DNA from: CAXTSE01 sp964246985 | Lineage (GTDB): Bacteria > Actinomycetota > Actinomycetes > Actinomycetales > Microbacteriaceae | Direction: 5' to 3' | Length of the DNA stretch: 64,000 bases | NCBI GenBank assembly: GCA_964246985.1 | Contig: CAXTSE010000012.1 | Span: 1-64,000, forward strand | Shown here: positions 26,009 to 35,000 of the stretch, piece after piece | Numbering within the stretch: position 1 is the stretch's first letter | How the letters are laid out: the number at the start of each line of letters is the position of its first letter | Position numbers and translations under genes: made by a program | The notes under the pieces: generated by a model | Database searches by the model: none | What the model saw: the letters and a program-made list of their open reading frames with translations, nothing else | Told to the model about the DNA's origin: nothing

Positions 26009-26410
26009 ATGACCACCACCCAGCAGTCGTCGTCCCCCGCATCCGTCCCGGCCGTCCGCCGCCGCCCGACCGTGCTGCTGCGGGTCGCCGCGGTCCTGGC
26101 AGGTCTGCTCGCGATCACCGACGTCGTCGGAGCAGTGCCCTACATGGGCGGCCCGATGCCGATCGAGATCGGCGTGGCCGTCATCGTCATCTCCGCCCTC
26201 ACCCTCGTGGGCGCCGTCGCCGCGTTCCTCGGCCGGTCGTGGGGCGTGTGGCTCGCCGCGGTGACGCGCTTCCTGTCGATCGGCGCGATGATCCCGGTCT
26301 TCACCGAGCCGGGCGCTCCCGCCGAGGCGGTCGTACCGACGGCGATCCAGATCGTGGTGACCGTCGTCGTCATCGGACTGCTGCTCGTGGGGTTGGCCCG
26401 GCGCCGCTGA
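26009..26410 (+). CDS. Small four-TM membrane protein
   Basis: The protein has 133 residues. A hydrophilic Ser/Arg-rich N terminus is followed by four hydrophobic segments (about 25-45, 52-72, 78-95, 108-128). No catalytic or binding motif is seen. GAAGGGA lies just upstream of the ATG at 26009. The 142 bp between it and the divergent histidine kinase gene probably hold both promoters. It may be regulated by the neighbouring two-component system. Function unknown. Confidence 0.75.
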   Translation: MTTTQQSSSPASVPAVRRRPTVLLRVAAVLAGLLAITDVVGAVPYMGGPMPIEIGVAVIVISALTLVGAVAAFLGRSWGVWLAAVTRFLSIGAMIPVFTEPGAPAEAVVPTAIQIVVTVVVIGLLLVGLARRR

Positions 26411-26437
26411 CCGGTCGTCGGCGTCGAGCCGAGTGCG

Positions 26438-26593
26438 TCAGCCGCGTCGTCGCAGCCCGAGCCAGTTGCGGCGGAAGCGGGGGCAGACCGCGGCGCCGCA
26501 CGTCGCGCAGTCGCTCCCGCGGCGGTAGTGCTGATGAGCTTCCCGGGGGTGGCCGCACACGCACACAGGGGAATCCGGGTTCGACACTGACAC
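26438..26593 (-). CDS. Small cysteine/histidine-rich protein, probable zinc binder
   Basis: A 51-residue frame starting GTG at 26591-26593, with AAGGTGA 5 nt upstream. The product has Cys-x-Cys-Gly-His (CVCGH) then HQHYRRG, then DCATCGAAVC, then a basic tail (RFRRNWLGLRRR). The spacing of four to five cysteines and several histidines suggests a compact zinc ribbon. Similar tiny proteins are seen across Actinobacteria, without a known role. It lies 26 bp after the GH5-like gene on the same strand and might be the last gene of the exopolysaccharide operon. Confidence 0.65.
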   Translation of the reverse strand: MSVSNPDSPVCVCGHPREAHQHYRRGSDCATCGAAVCPRFRRNWLGLRRRG

Positions 26594-26619
26594 GGAATCA
26601 CCTTAGGGGTTGCTGAGCG

Positions 26620-27813
26620 CTACGGGCTCCCCGCCTGGATGCGAGCGGCCACCTGCTCGAGCTGCGCGATGAGCGGGTCGTCGACGTCGATCCGCACGTC
26701 GTAGCCGTCGGTCTCGGCGGTCGTGACGCTCCAGATGAGGTACCCGGATGCGCCGGCCGCGAAGGCGGCATCCATCTTGGCGCGCAGGCGCACCGCGCGC
26801 ACGGCCCGCTCGCCGTTGGTGGAGCCCTGGATTCCCGCCTCGCCGACGATCAGTGGCTTGCCGAGCTCGGGTGCGCGCGCGAACGAGCAGCCGATCGGCG
26901 CGTCGAGGCGCGCGCACCGGTCGGAGTCGGCGTCCGGTGGCGTGGCGCCGGATCCGCCCGGCATCGGCTCCCTGTCGGAGCCCCAGTAGCCCCAGTCGTG
27001 CACCTCGGAGAACGAGATCTCGTCGAGCCCATACACGTCCGAGAAGTCGCGACCGCTGGCGCCGGGCGCGCCGTTGCTCTGGGTGCCGACCGTGATGAGG
27101 TGGCGCGTGTCGGCCTCGCGGATCACCGAGGCGATGTCGCGGGCGAAGTCGACGAGCACCGACCTGTCATCCGCATCGCGTGCGCTCGTGTCGGCCTCGT
27201 TGATCATGCTCCAGCCGAGGATGGTCGGGTCGTCCGCGTAGTGCGCGACCACCGCCCGGACGTAGTCGCGGTAAGACATCGAGGCGTTGCCATACGTCGT
27301 GCGGTAGCCGTCGGTGTACCAGGTGTCGCCCTGGTACTCGGCCTTCGAGACGGGGGTCGGGGTGTTGGTGCAGTTGCCCGGCCCGTCCTCGAGCACGGGG
27401 AGGACCTTGAGCCCGACCTCGCGAGCGGCGGCCAGGACGCGGTCGATGCCGGCCCAGTAGGTGGCCCCCTGCGTGTAGGTCTGGTAGGCCCAGAACCTCA
27501 CGACGGTCACCCCCGCCTCGTCGTGCAGATAGCGCAACGTGTCGAGCAGCTCGGCGTCGGACAGCTGCGTGTCGACGCGGCAGCTGTAGAGGGGGGACGA
27601 TGCGGCGTCGTAGATGTTGACCCCGACGAAGCGGAACGGGCGGCCGGCCACCTCGAAGGACGTGCCGTCGACGGTGACGAACTCGTCGCCGAACGTCGTC
27701 GAGATCTCGGGGTCGGGCACGTACCGATCGGGTGGCGGCGTGCATCCGGCGACCGCGAGGAGGGCGAGCGACAGGACGGCGGCGATCAGGGTGGCGCGGG
27801 GCGCGCGCCTCAC
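26620..27813 (-). CDS. GH5-like (cellulase/mannanase fold) lipoprotein glycosidase
   Basis: The protein has 397 residues. A lipoprotein signal ends in LAVAGC (Cys 24). The TIM-barrel domain carries GVNIYDA, VVRFWAYQTY, the acid/base Glu in MINEAD and the probable nucleophile Glu in VGEAG, as in clan GH-A endoglycanases, with an aromatic-lined groove. The GTG start overlaps the preceding glycosyltransferase stop (GTGA). As the last polysaccharide gene of the operon it may trim or release the polymer at the cell surface. Which linkage it cuts is not known. Confidence 0.85.
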   Translation of the reverse strand: MRRAPRATLIAAVLSLALLAVAGCTPPPDRYVPDPEISTTFGDEFVTVDGTSFEVAGRPFRFVGVNIYDAASSPLYSCRVDTQLSDAELLDTLRYLHDEAGVTVVRFWAYQTYTQGATYWAGIDRVLAAAREVGLKVLPVLEDGPGNCTNTPTPVSKAEYQGDTWYTDGYRTTYGNASMSYRDYVRAVVAHYADDPTILGWSMINEADTSARDADDRSVLVDFARDIASVIREADTRHLITVGTQSNGAPGASGRDFSDVYGLDEISFSEVHDWGYWGSDREPMPGGSGATPPDADSDRCARLDAPIGCSFARAPELGKPLIVGEAGIQGSTNGERAVRAVRLRAKMDAAFAAGASGYLIWSVTTAETDGYDVRIDVDDPLIAQLEQVAARIQAGSP

Positions 27814-28955
27814 GCGTCGGCCGGTTCCAGCAGCCGTTCGAGGGTCGGGGCCATCCGCTCGACCACCGCATCCCAGGTGAACCGGCGCTCGACATCCCGT
27901 CGGGCTCGGATCGCCATCTGCTGCGACGCCTCGGGATCGAGCAGCACCTGGAGGAGCGCCGTAGCGAGCGCGTCGACGTTGCCGGGCTCGACCAGGCGAC
28001 CTGTCACCCCGTCCTCGATCATCTCGGGCGTCCCCATCTGCCGCGTGGTGACGACGGGCACCCCCGAGGCCATCGCCTCGAGCGCGACGAGCGGGTAGGG
28101 GTCGAAGTAGGACGGCACCGCGAAGACCGATGCCTCCGCGTAGAGCGACGCGAGCTGGTCGCGATCGGTGATGCGTCCGAACACCTCGAGGCCGGGCTGC
28201 GCCGGGATCGAGGGATCGACGCCGACGAGCTGCAGCCGCGCGTCGGGCAGGATCCGTCGCACGCGTCCGAACGCCTCGAGCAGGAGCGGCCCGCCCTTCC
28301 GAGCGAAGTCGTTGCCGACGAACAGGATCGTCGGAGGCCCCTCAGGGAGGTCCCGGCCGGCGGCGGGCAGCTCGGGAAGCGCGGCGAAGTTGACGCCCGC
28401 ACCTGTGACGGTGACGCGCTCGGGGTCGATGCCGTAGTCGTCGATCAGGCTCCGACGCGTCGGCTCGCTGAAGGCGAAGAGGTGCTGGGCGGCTTCGTAG
28501 GTCCGCCGTTCGCGCTCGTACCAGGCGCGCAGAGCCCGGCCACGCAGCGGGTTCCAGGCGGGCCAGAGCGCCGCGGACTGGGCGTGCGTGCAGTCGATGT
28601 AGAGGGTGCTCGCCGCGCCGGGCAGGGCGAAGAGCGCGTGCACCTGCAGCACCATGTCGGGCGGGCGGGGCATCGAGCGCACCGCCTTCGCGGCGTTGGC
28701 GGATCGCAGTCTGCTCGCATAGGAGCTCTTGTAGAAGCGCTCGACCCAGCGGCTGCGGGTGGGACGCACCGTCAGGGCGGCGACCCGGTAGCGCTGCGCG
28801 GGCGTGAGCTCCGGGTCGACGAACCCGACAGTCCAGAAGCGTCGCGCGAGCGCACCGAACAGGTAGGGCGTCAAAGCGTCACCCCGCGAGGCGAGGGCGA
28901 GCGACGACTCCGTGATCGGATGCGGCGGCATCGCGATGCGGTCAGTGCTCGACAT
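27810..28955 (-). CDS. Glycosyltransferase family 4
   Basis: The protein has 381 residues. The C-terminal Rossmann domain has ILFVGNDFARKGG, LQLVGVDP and the GT4 signature region DPYPLVALEAMASGVPVV, in which the first Glu of the Glu-x7-Glu pair is Asp. GT4 enzymes are retaining and use a nucleotide sugar to extend a glycan on the cytoplasmic face. The ATG at 28953-28955 lies inside the end of the preceding double-GT4 gene (14-bp overlap). It is part of the exopolysaccharide operon. Confidence 0.9.
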   Translation of the reverse strand: MSSTDRIAMPPHPITESSLALASRGDALTPYLFGALARRFWTVGFVDPELTPAQRYRVAALTVRPTRSRWVERFYKSSYASRLRSANAAKAVRSMPRPPDMVLQVHALFALPGAASTLYIDCTHAQSAALWPAWNPLRGRALRAWYERERRTYEAAQHLFAFSEPTRRSLIDDYGIDPERVTVTGAGVNFAALPELPAAGRDLPEGPPTILFVGNDFARKGGPLLLEAFGRVRRILPDARLQLVGVDPSIPAQPGLEVFGRITDRDQLASLYAEASVFAVPSYFDPYPLVALEAMASGVPVVTTRQMGTPEMIEDGVTGRLVEPGNVDALATALLQVLLDPEASQQMAIRARRDVERRFTWDAVVERMAPTLERLLEPADA

Positions 28956-31263
28956 GGACCCGGCGCCGATCCGTCGAGGTGCGCGGCGCGGCCGCGCGGG
29001 CACGGGTGGCCGCGAGCTCGGAGGCGAGGTCGTCGAGCCGCGCGGTGGTGGCCGCGATGTCGTACGCCTCGCGCACTGCGCGCGGCACGGCCAGCCGCGC
29101 TCCGCCGGCGATGACCAGGGCCTGTGCGATGCCGCGACGGATCGACTCCGCCTCGGCGCCGTCGTCGGAGAGATCGATACGGAACGCGCCACGGACCTTC
29201 TGCGGCAGCTGATCGAGTGCGGGGCACTCGGCGTACACGACAGGCAGCCCGGCGGCGACGGCCTCGATGACCGCCATGCCGAACGTCTCGTCACGCGAGG
29301 TGCTCACCAGCACATCCATGCCCGAGAGCAGGGCGGGTACATCGTCGCGAGGCCCGAGCAGGTGGACGCAGTCGGCCACGCCCCAGGCGGCGGCCTGCTC
29401 GAGGAGCTGGTCGCGAAGTGGCCCGGCTCCGGCGATGACGAGCTCGCGCCGACCCCGCGCGAGCGTCGGGGCGACGGCCGCGAGCAGGTGCGACAAGCGC
29501 TTCACGGACTCCAGGCGGCCGACGGCTCCGACGAGCTCGGTGCCCGTCGAGACGCCGAGCTCGCTCCGGATCGCGGCGCGGGCGTCGAGGTCGAAGGTCA
29601 GGCGGGCGAAATCGATCCCGTTGTCGATCACCGTGATGTGCTCGGCAGGCACACCCCAGCGCACCAGGCGGGCCTCCGTCGCGGAGGACACGGCGACCGT
29701 GCGGGTCGAGAGCCGGGTGAGCGCGAGATAGAGCCGGCGCAGCGCGGGGCTGAGCGGTCGGTTCTCGATCGAGTCGTCCATGAGCGAGTGCTCGGTCGAG
29801 ATCACCGTCGGCACACCGGCGAGCCGTGCGGCGGGGAGTCCCCACAGCTGGCCCGTCAGCAGGTGCACCTGCACAACGTCGGGCTTCAGGCGGCGCAGCT
29901 GCGCGGTCAGGGCCGGCAGAGCGAGCAGCCGACGGGCGCCGGCGAGGTCGAGCACGTCGACGCCGCGCCCGGCCGCCCGGAGCGAGTCCGCGACGGCGCC
30001 GCCGCCGTAGAGCGCGATCACGTGCGAGCGGTGACGGCTGTGCGCGACGATCGACTCGACCTGGCGCTCGGCACCACCGGTGGTGAGGGTCGTGATGATG
30101 TGAGCGACCTTGAGCTGGCGCGCGTCGGTCGTGCCCGCGGATCCGACGAGACCCGTGCGCGGCGCGAGCACGCGGCGGTAGACCGCGGTCACCTGCTCGG
30201 CGCAGGTCTCCCAGGTCGGAAGCTCGAAGTCGGGCGCCTGGTGACGGCTCCCGCCGACGCGCAGCAGCTCGGCGGTCAGGACCCGCGCGACCTCGGCATC
30301 GTCGGCGCGCGGGTCGATGCCCGTGACGAGCCCGTCCGCGACGAGGTCTCCGGTGCCGGCGACGTCGCTGCCGACGACCGGCAGTCCGAGCGTGACGGCC
30401 TCCATGATTGCGACCGGGTGCGCCTCGTAGTCCGACAGGGCGGCCATGACCGCAGAGCGCGACAGGATGCTCGACATCTCCGACCGCTCGTGCGGGAGCA
30501 GGTGGCGGAACGTGACGTGGTCGCTCACACCCAGGCCGTCGGCGAGTGCGCGCAGCTCACCCTCGTAGGGTCCGCTGCCGAGGACGGTGACCGTCGCATC
30601 CGGAACAGACCGGCGGATCTCGGGCAGGGCGCCGATCACGCGGTGGTGACCCTTGTACTTCTCGAGACGCCCGCTGGTGACGATGCTGCCGGCGACCGGC
30701 GCGGCGCCGGTGGGGATCGGGGGCAGGGCGCCGCCGTTGGCGATCACCGTGAAGCGGTCCAGCGGCAGCCGGGTGACGGCCTGGAAGCGCGAGCGCTCGA
30801 ACCGGCTCACCGCGATGAGCTCGGCGGCGCGGGCGAGCAGCGGACGGTTGATGAGGTTCTGCACGAACGTGATGGGACCGTGGGCCCGTGACGAGTGTCC
30901 CCCGCTGTGGAAGGTGAGCACGTAGGGGATGCGCGCGCTGAGCGCCGCCATCATCGCGACGGTCGGCACGGTGGTCTGACTGCCCTGCACGTGCACCAGG
31001 TCCCAGCCGCCCTCGCGGATGACACGCACGATTCCCGGCGAGAAGTACAGCTCGCCGTTCCTCGGCCACGACCTCCGGCGGATGACGCGCACGCCGTTCA
31101 GGATCTCCTCGCGGGGGAGCGCGCCGGTGCGGTCGGTGGTGAGCACCGTGACCTCGATGTCGAGCTCCGACGCGGCGATCCGCTTGGTGACCTCGGAGAC
31201 ATGGGTCTCGAGTCCGCCGAGCTCGGGGGAGAACCTCTGCACGACCTGCAGCACGCGCATCAT
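28942..31263 (-). CDS. Tandem double glycosyltransferase family 4 protein
   Basis: The protein has 773 residues and contains two complete GT4 enzymes. Module 1 (about 1-375) begins VLQVVQRFSPELGGLETHV and carries EAHPVAIMEAVTLGLPVV (Glu-x7-Glu). Module 2 (about 388-755) begins VAHIITTLTTGGAERQ and carries ETFGMAVIEAVAAGLPVV (also Glu-x7-Glu). A linker of about a dozen residues joins them; neither module is degenerate. Two retaining transfers could therefore be made in sequence by one polypeptide. The ATG at 31261-31263 overlaps the previous stop as ATGA; the frame open further upstream is inside the preceding gene and is not GT-like. Confidence 0.92.
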   Translation of the reverse strand: MMRVLQVVQRFSPELGGLETHVSEVTKRIAASELDIEVTVLTTDRTGALPREEILNGVRVIRRRSWPRNGELYFSPGIVRVIREGGWDLVHVQGSQTTVPTVAMMAALSARIPYVLTFHSGGHSSRAHGPITFVQNLINRPLLARAAELIAVSRFERSRFQAVTRLPLDRFTVIANGGALPPIPTGAAPVAGSIVTSGRLEKYKGHHRVIGALPEIRRSVPDATVTVLGSGPYEGELRALADGLGVSDHVTFRHLLPHERSEMSSILSRSAVMAALSDYEAHPVAIMEAVTLGLPVVGSDVAGTGDLVADGLVTGIDPRADDAEVARVLTAELLRVGGSRHQAPDFELPTWETCAEQVTAVYRRVLAPRTGLVGSAGTTDARQLKVAHIITTLTTGGAERQVESIVAHSRHRSHVIALYGGGAVADSLRAAGRGVDVLDLAGARRLLALPALTAQLRRLKPDVVQVHLLTGQLWGLPAARLAGVPTVISTEHSLMDDSIENRPLSPALRRLYLALTRLSTRTVAVSSATEARLVRWGVPAEHITVIDNGIDFARLTFDLDARAAIRSELGVSTGTELVGAVGRLESVKRLSHLLAAVAPTLARGRRELVIAGAGPLRDQLLEQAAAWGVADCVHLLGPRDDVPALLSGMDVLVSTSRDETFGMAVIEAVAAGLPVVYAECPALDQLPQKVRGAFRIDLSDDGAEAESIRRGIAQALVIAGGARLAVPRAVREAYDIAATTARLDDLASELAATRARAAAPRTSTDRRRVHVEH

Positions 31264-32075
31264 CCGGCGTCCTTCGTGACGGAGCTGTCGGCCACGGTGG
31301 TGTCGAACGTGAGCTCGCGGATGGCCGTGGTGCTGCCGGTCTCGACGAGACGCACGGTGTCGCGGGCGTCGGCGACCAGGTCGAAGGTGAAGGTGCGCGG
31401 CGAGTCGGGGCCGACGTAGATGCCCGAGGCGTAGCGGATCGTCGTGCCGGTGTCGCTCACCAGCTGCAGTTCGTACGGACCGACATCGGTGCCGGACGAG
31501 ACCGTCACCTCGACGGTGTCGCCGGTGCGCTCCGCGCCGAGGGCGAGAGGTGCGATGTGGGTGCTGGTGAACGAGGCGGTCGAGAGGACGAGAGCGCCCG
31601 CGAGCACGCCGGCGATGGCGACACCCCAGAGGCCGGCGCGGACCGGCAGCCGACGGCGGCCCACCCGCTCGGCGCGGACAGGGGAGCGCCACGCCGCCAG
31701 GGCGACCAGGGCCACGAGCTCGATGATGCCGACGCCGATCCCCCAGCTGACAGCGGTGATGCCGCCGGGCAGGACGTTCAGCAGGAGGCCGAGCAGCGCG
31801 AGCAGCACCACGGCCGCGCCGGTCACCCGCAGGACGGAGTCGATGCGGCGCCCGTGGGCTCCCGTGCGGGACAGGAACGACATGATCGTGAGCGCGGCGG
31901 CCGCGATCGCCAGCGGGGCGCGTGCCCAGACGGGCACGTCGATGACGATGGCGCCGGTCGCCAGGACGACGATCCAGCACCGGAACGCCAGGTCGACGAG
32001 CGCGCCCTTCACGGCGAGAGGCCGCGTCGTGCCGGGTGCATCGGCCTCGGGGCGGGAGGTCTCGGTCGTCGTCAT
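31260..32075 (-). CDS. Membrane protein of unknown function in exopolysaccharide operon
   Basis: The protein has 271 residues. Four or five membrane segments in the first 185 residues are followed by an extracytoplasmic beta-rich domain of about 85 residues (EVTVSSGTDVGPYELQLV to the end). No known motif. The gene overlaps its neighbours by 4 bp on both sides, so its product is made together with the flippase/GT-C fusion and the double GT4. I infer a role in assembly or export, possibly contacting the C-terminal domain of the fusion protein. Confidence 0.82.
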   Translation of the reverse strand: MTTTETSRPEADAPGTTRPLAVKGALVDLAFRCWIVVLATGAIVIDVPVWARAPLAIAAAALTIMSFLSRTGAHGRRIDSVLRVTGAAVVLLALLGLLLNVLPGGITAVSWGIGVGIIELVALVALAAWRSPVRAERVGRRRLPVRAGLWGVAIAGVLAGALVLSTASFTSTHIAPLALGAERTGDTVEVTVSSGTDVGPYELQLVSDTGTTIRYASGIYVGPDSPRTFTFDLVADARDTVRLVETGSTTAIRELTFDTTVADSSVTKDAG

Positions 32076-35000
32076 CGCAGTCTCCTGACGTCGTAGATCA
32101 CGAGGCTGCCGTTGTCGTACAGCCTGTCGACGCCGCGGATCGCGGCGAACTTCTCGAGCGCGGCCGGCGACACGGGCTCGGTGCGCCCGTCCTCGCCGAA
32201 TTCGCCGCTCTCGATGTACACCTGCTGGTGCGGGAGTCCCTGCGACATCCGGGTGTCGACGATGAGGTAGTCGAGCTCTGTCGCGTCGATGAGCTGCAGG
32301 TCGGCCGACGTGTAGGTGGGCGCGAGCAGCAGGCGCGAGGCGTCGATGCTCGTCGAGACGTGCAGCACGGTCTCCTGTCCGCCGACGGCGGCTGCGAGCA
32401 GGCCCGAGGTGCGGTCGCCGTACACGACGCTGTCGCGCGGCAGCGCCTCGCTCTGCCAGTCGGCGGCCGCCAGGTTGTCGGAGTCGATGCTGCGAGCGTC
32501 CGCCGAGATCTGGTAGTCGCCCGGCAGCTGACCCGAGGTCGGGCCCGCGCCCAGCACCACGTTGCCGAGGAACATGACCGTCAGGCCGACGACGAAGGCG
32601 ACGCGGATGCGCGCGGTGCGCCGCCGCTTCCACCACCAGGTCGCGATGACCACGGCCAGGCCGATGAAGACGAAGCCCGCGGCGCGGTCGCCGACCTCGG
32701 CGGTCGCCTGGGCGACGTGGCCGCCAGGGATCACCGGGTACAGCAGGGCGACCAGCCCGAGCAACAGAGCGAAGGGGCGTGCGGCCCGCCAGCTGGAGCG
32801 CAGGTAGCCGAGCGCGATCAGCATCGAGGCCATCGCGATCAGGACCGCGGCGATCAGCAGGATCTGCTCGCCGAGCACCGGACCGGTGCCGGCCCCGTCG
32901 GCGAAGAGGGGCTTCACGCCCGCTCCCTCCGCGAGCCCGAGCAGGTCGGAGCCGGAGCTGCCGACGATCGCACCGAGGTAGGTGGCGAGAGGGTTGCCGG
33001 GGTTGGCCACGCTGAGGGCGAGGAGCCCCGCGCCCCAGGCGGTCATCAGTCCGACGTCGCGCACGGCGGCGCGCTTCTCGGGTGAGCGACGACCGCGGAC
33101 GAGCACCAGCACCAGCCACACCGCGAACGCGGCGACCAGCAGGGCGCCGGTGAGGTGGTGGGTGAACATCACGGTCGCGGTGACGCCGGCGGGCAGCAGT
33201 AGCGACGTCCAGCGCCCGCGGCGGCGGACGGCGACGAGGTACACGGCGAGCAGGGCGAGCGGCAACGCGAGGGTCTGGTACGAGTACTGCGAGTTGAAGA
33301 AGAGCAGCTGCGGGTTCGCGACGTACACGAGCACCCCGAGCGCACCGGCGCGGTACGACCCGGTGACGGCGCGGACGAGCGCGATGATGCCGAGCACCAT
33401 GATCAGGCGGGCCGCGAGCAGAACGATCGTCGCGGCGGCGAACGCCGGAAGCCCGGTGAGCTGCTCGACGCCGCTGGTGACGACCTCGAGGCCGGGGTAG
33501 TAGGCGGCGACCGGCAGCAGGGGGTTGTACGAGAACAGGTGCCCGGTCTCGTCGATCTGCCGCAGTGTCTCGGCGTGGATCAGCTCGTCGTGGAAGACGA
33601 AGCTGGTCGGGTTGAGCACCAGTCGGCTCACCTGCAGGATCATGCCCAGCCCGATGGCCACGGCGACGCGCTCGGCGGTCGACGTGGACGGCGCGATGAT
33701 GCGCACGGCCGCGGGGACGAAGATGATGACGAGCCCGGCGATCCACCCGAACTCGACCAGCGCACCGCTGGCTCCGGCGCGGCCCGCGGCGGCGATGCCG
33801 GCCATGAGCAGGACGCCGAGAGACATGACCAGCAGCGTCGGTCCGGTCAGGGTGCGGGCGGACAGCGCGCCGAGGCGGGAGATCGCGGGCGGCGTGGCGC
33901 TCGCGGGCGACGGACGCCGCTCGGCGGCACCCTCGAGCTGCGACTGCTCGAGCGAGGTCGTCGTGGCGGGCACAGCGGAGACGACGGCCACGGTGGCGGC
34001 AGGCGCGGCGGCGGCAGGCGCGACGGTGGTTGTGGCGGCCGGAGCCGTCGCGACGACAGCGGGGATGCCGCCCTCGCGCGCGCTCCGCAGTGCGGTGAGC
34101 AGCGGAACGGCGAGCACGAGAGCCTCGACCACGAGCACGGTGAGCCAGCCGATGATGAGGCCGGCGGCTCCGCCCAGCTGTGCCCCAACGGCCGCGGCCG
34201 CAAGCTCGAGCACCAGGAAGATGCCGGTGACGACGAGCGCCTGGGTCGTGCGACCCTGCACGCGCCGGAGCGCGATGAAGTGATCCTTGATGACGAAGGG
34301 GATGCCCGCGAGCACGATCAGCCGAAGCAGCACGGTCCCGTCGTCGACATAGGCCGGGCCGAAGATGTGCAGCAGCGGGCCCGCGAGCGGGAAGAGGACG
34401 AGGCTCGCGGCGGCGCTGATCGCGAGACCGACGGGGATGGTCAGGCGCATGCGCGCGACGACCTCCGACACCTCGCCGCGGGCGGCCGCGAACAGCCCGA
34501 CGCTGATGGCGTAGGGCAGGGCGAACACGAAGCCCGCGAGCATCGTGGCGGCCGTGAACGCGGCGTTGGCGCTGGCCGACACGAGAATCACGACGATGAC
34601 CGGCAGCACCTGGAGGGCGGCCTGGATGCTGACGTTCAGAGCGTGGTGCGAGAGCGCGAGCCGGCCGATGCCGCGCAGCAGGGCGGGTTCGATCAGGCGT
34701 CGCCCGTCGGGCACGCGCGGGCCGCGGGGGCGGGATCGCAGGGCGACCACCGGGAGCGAGACGAGGTTGCCGATCGCCCAGGCGACGAAGATGATCATGC
34801 CGCCCTGCGCGCCGGCGAGACCGAGCACGATGAGCGCGACGATCTTGACGGCGCTCGCCGTCACGTTCCGCTGCAGCTGCAGGTTGCCGACGCCGACGGT
34901 GAGGACGGCCTGGTCGAGGACGATGACGGATGCGGTGAGACCCGTTCCCAGCCCGAACGCGAGCAGCGGCCAGACCGAGCCCGCGATGGGGGCGAGGGCC

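Noticed and set aside
31264..31980. Extension of the double-GT4 frame upstream to 31980
   Set aside because: The extra 239 codons lie inside the neighbouring membrane-protein gene and show Arg/His-rich shadow composition; the ATGA overlap at 31260-31263 marks the real start.
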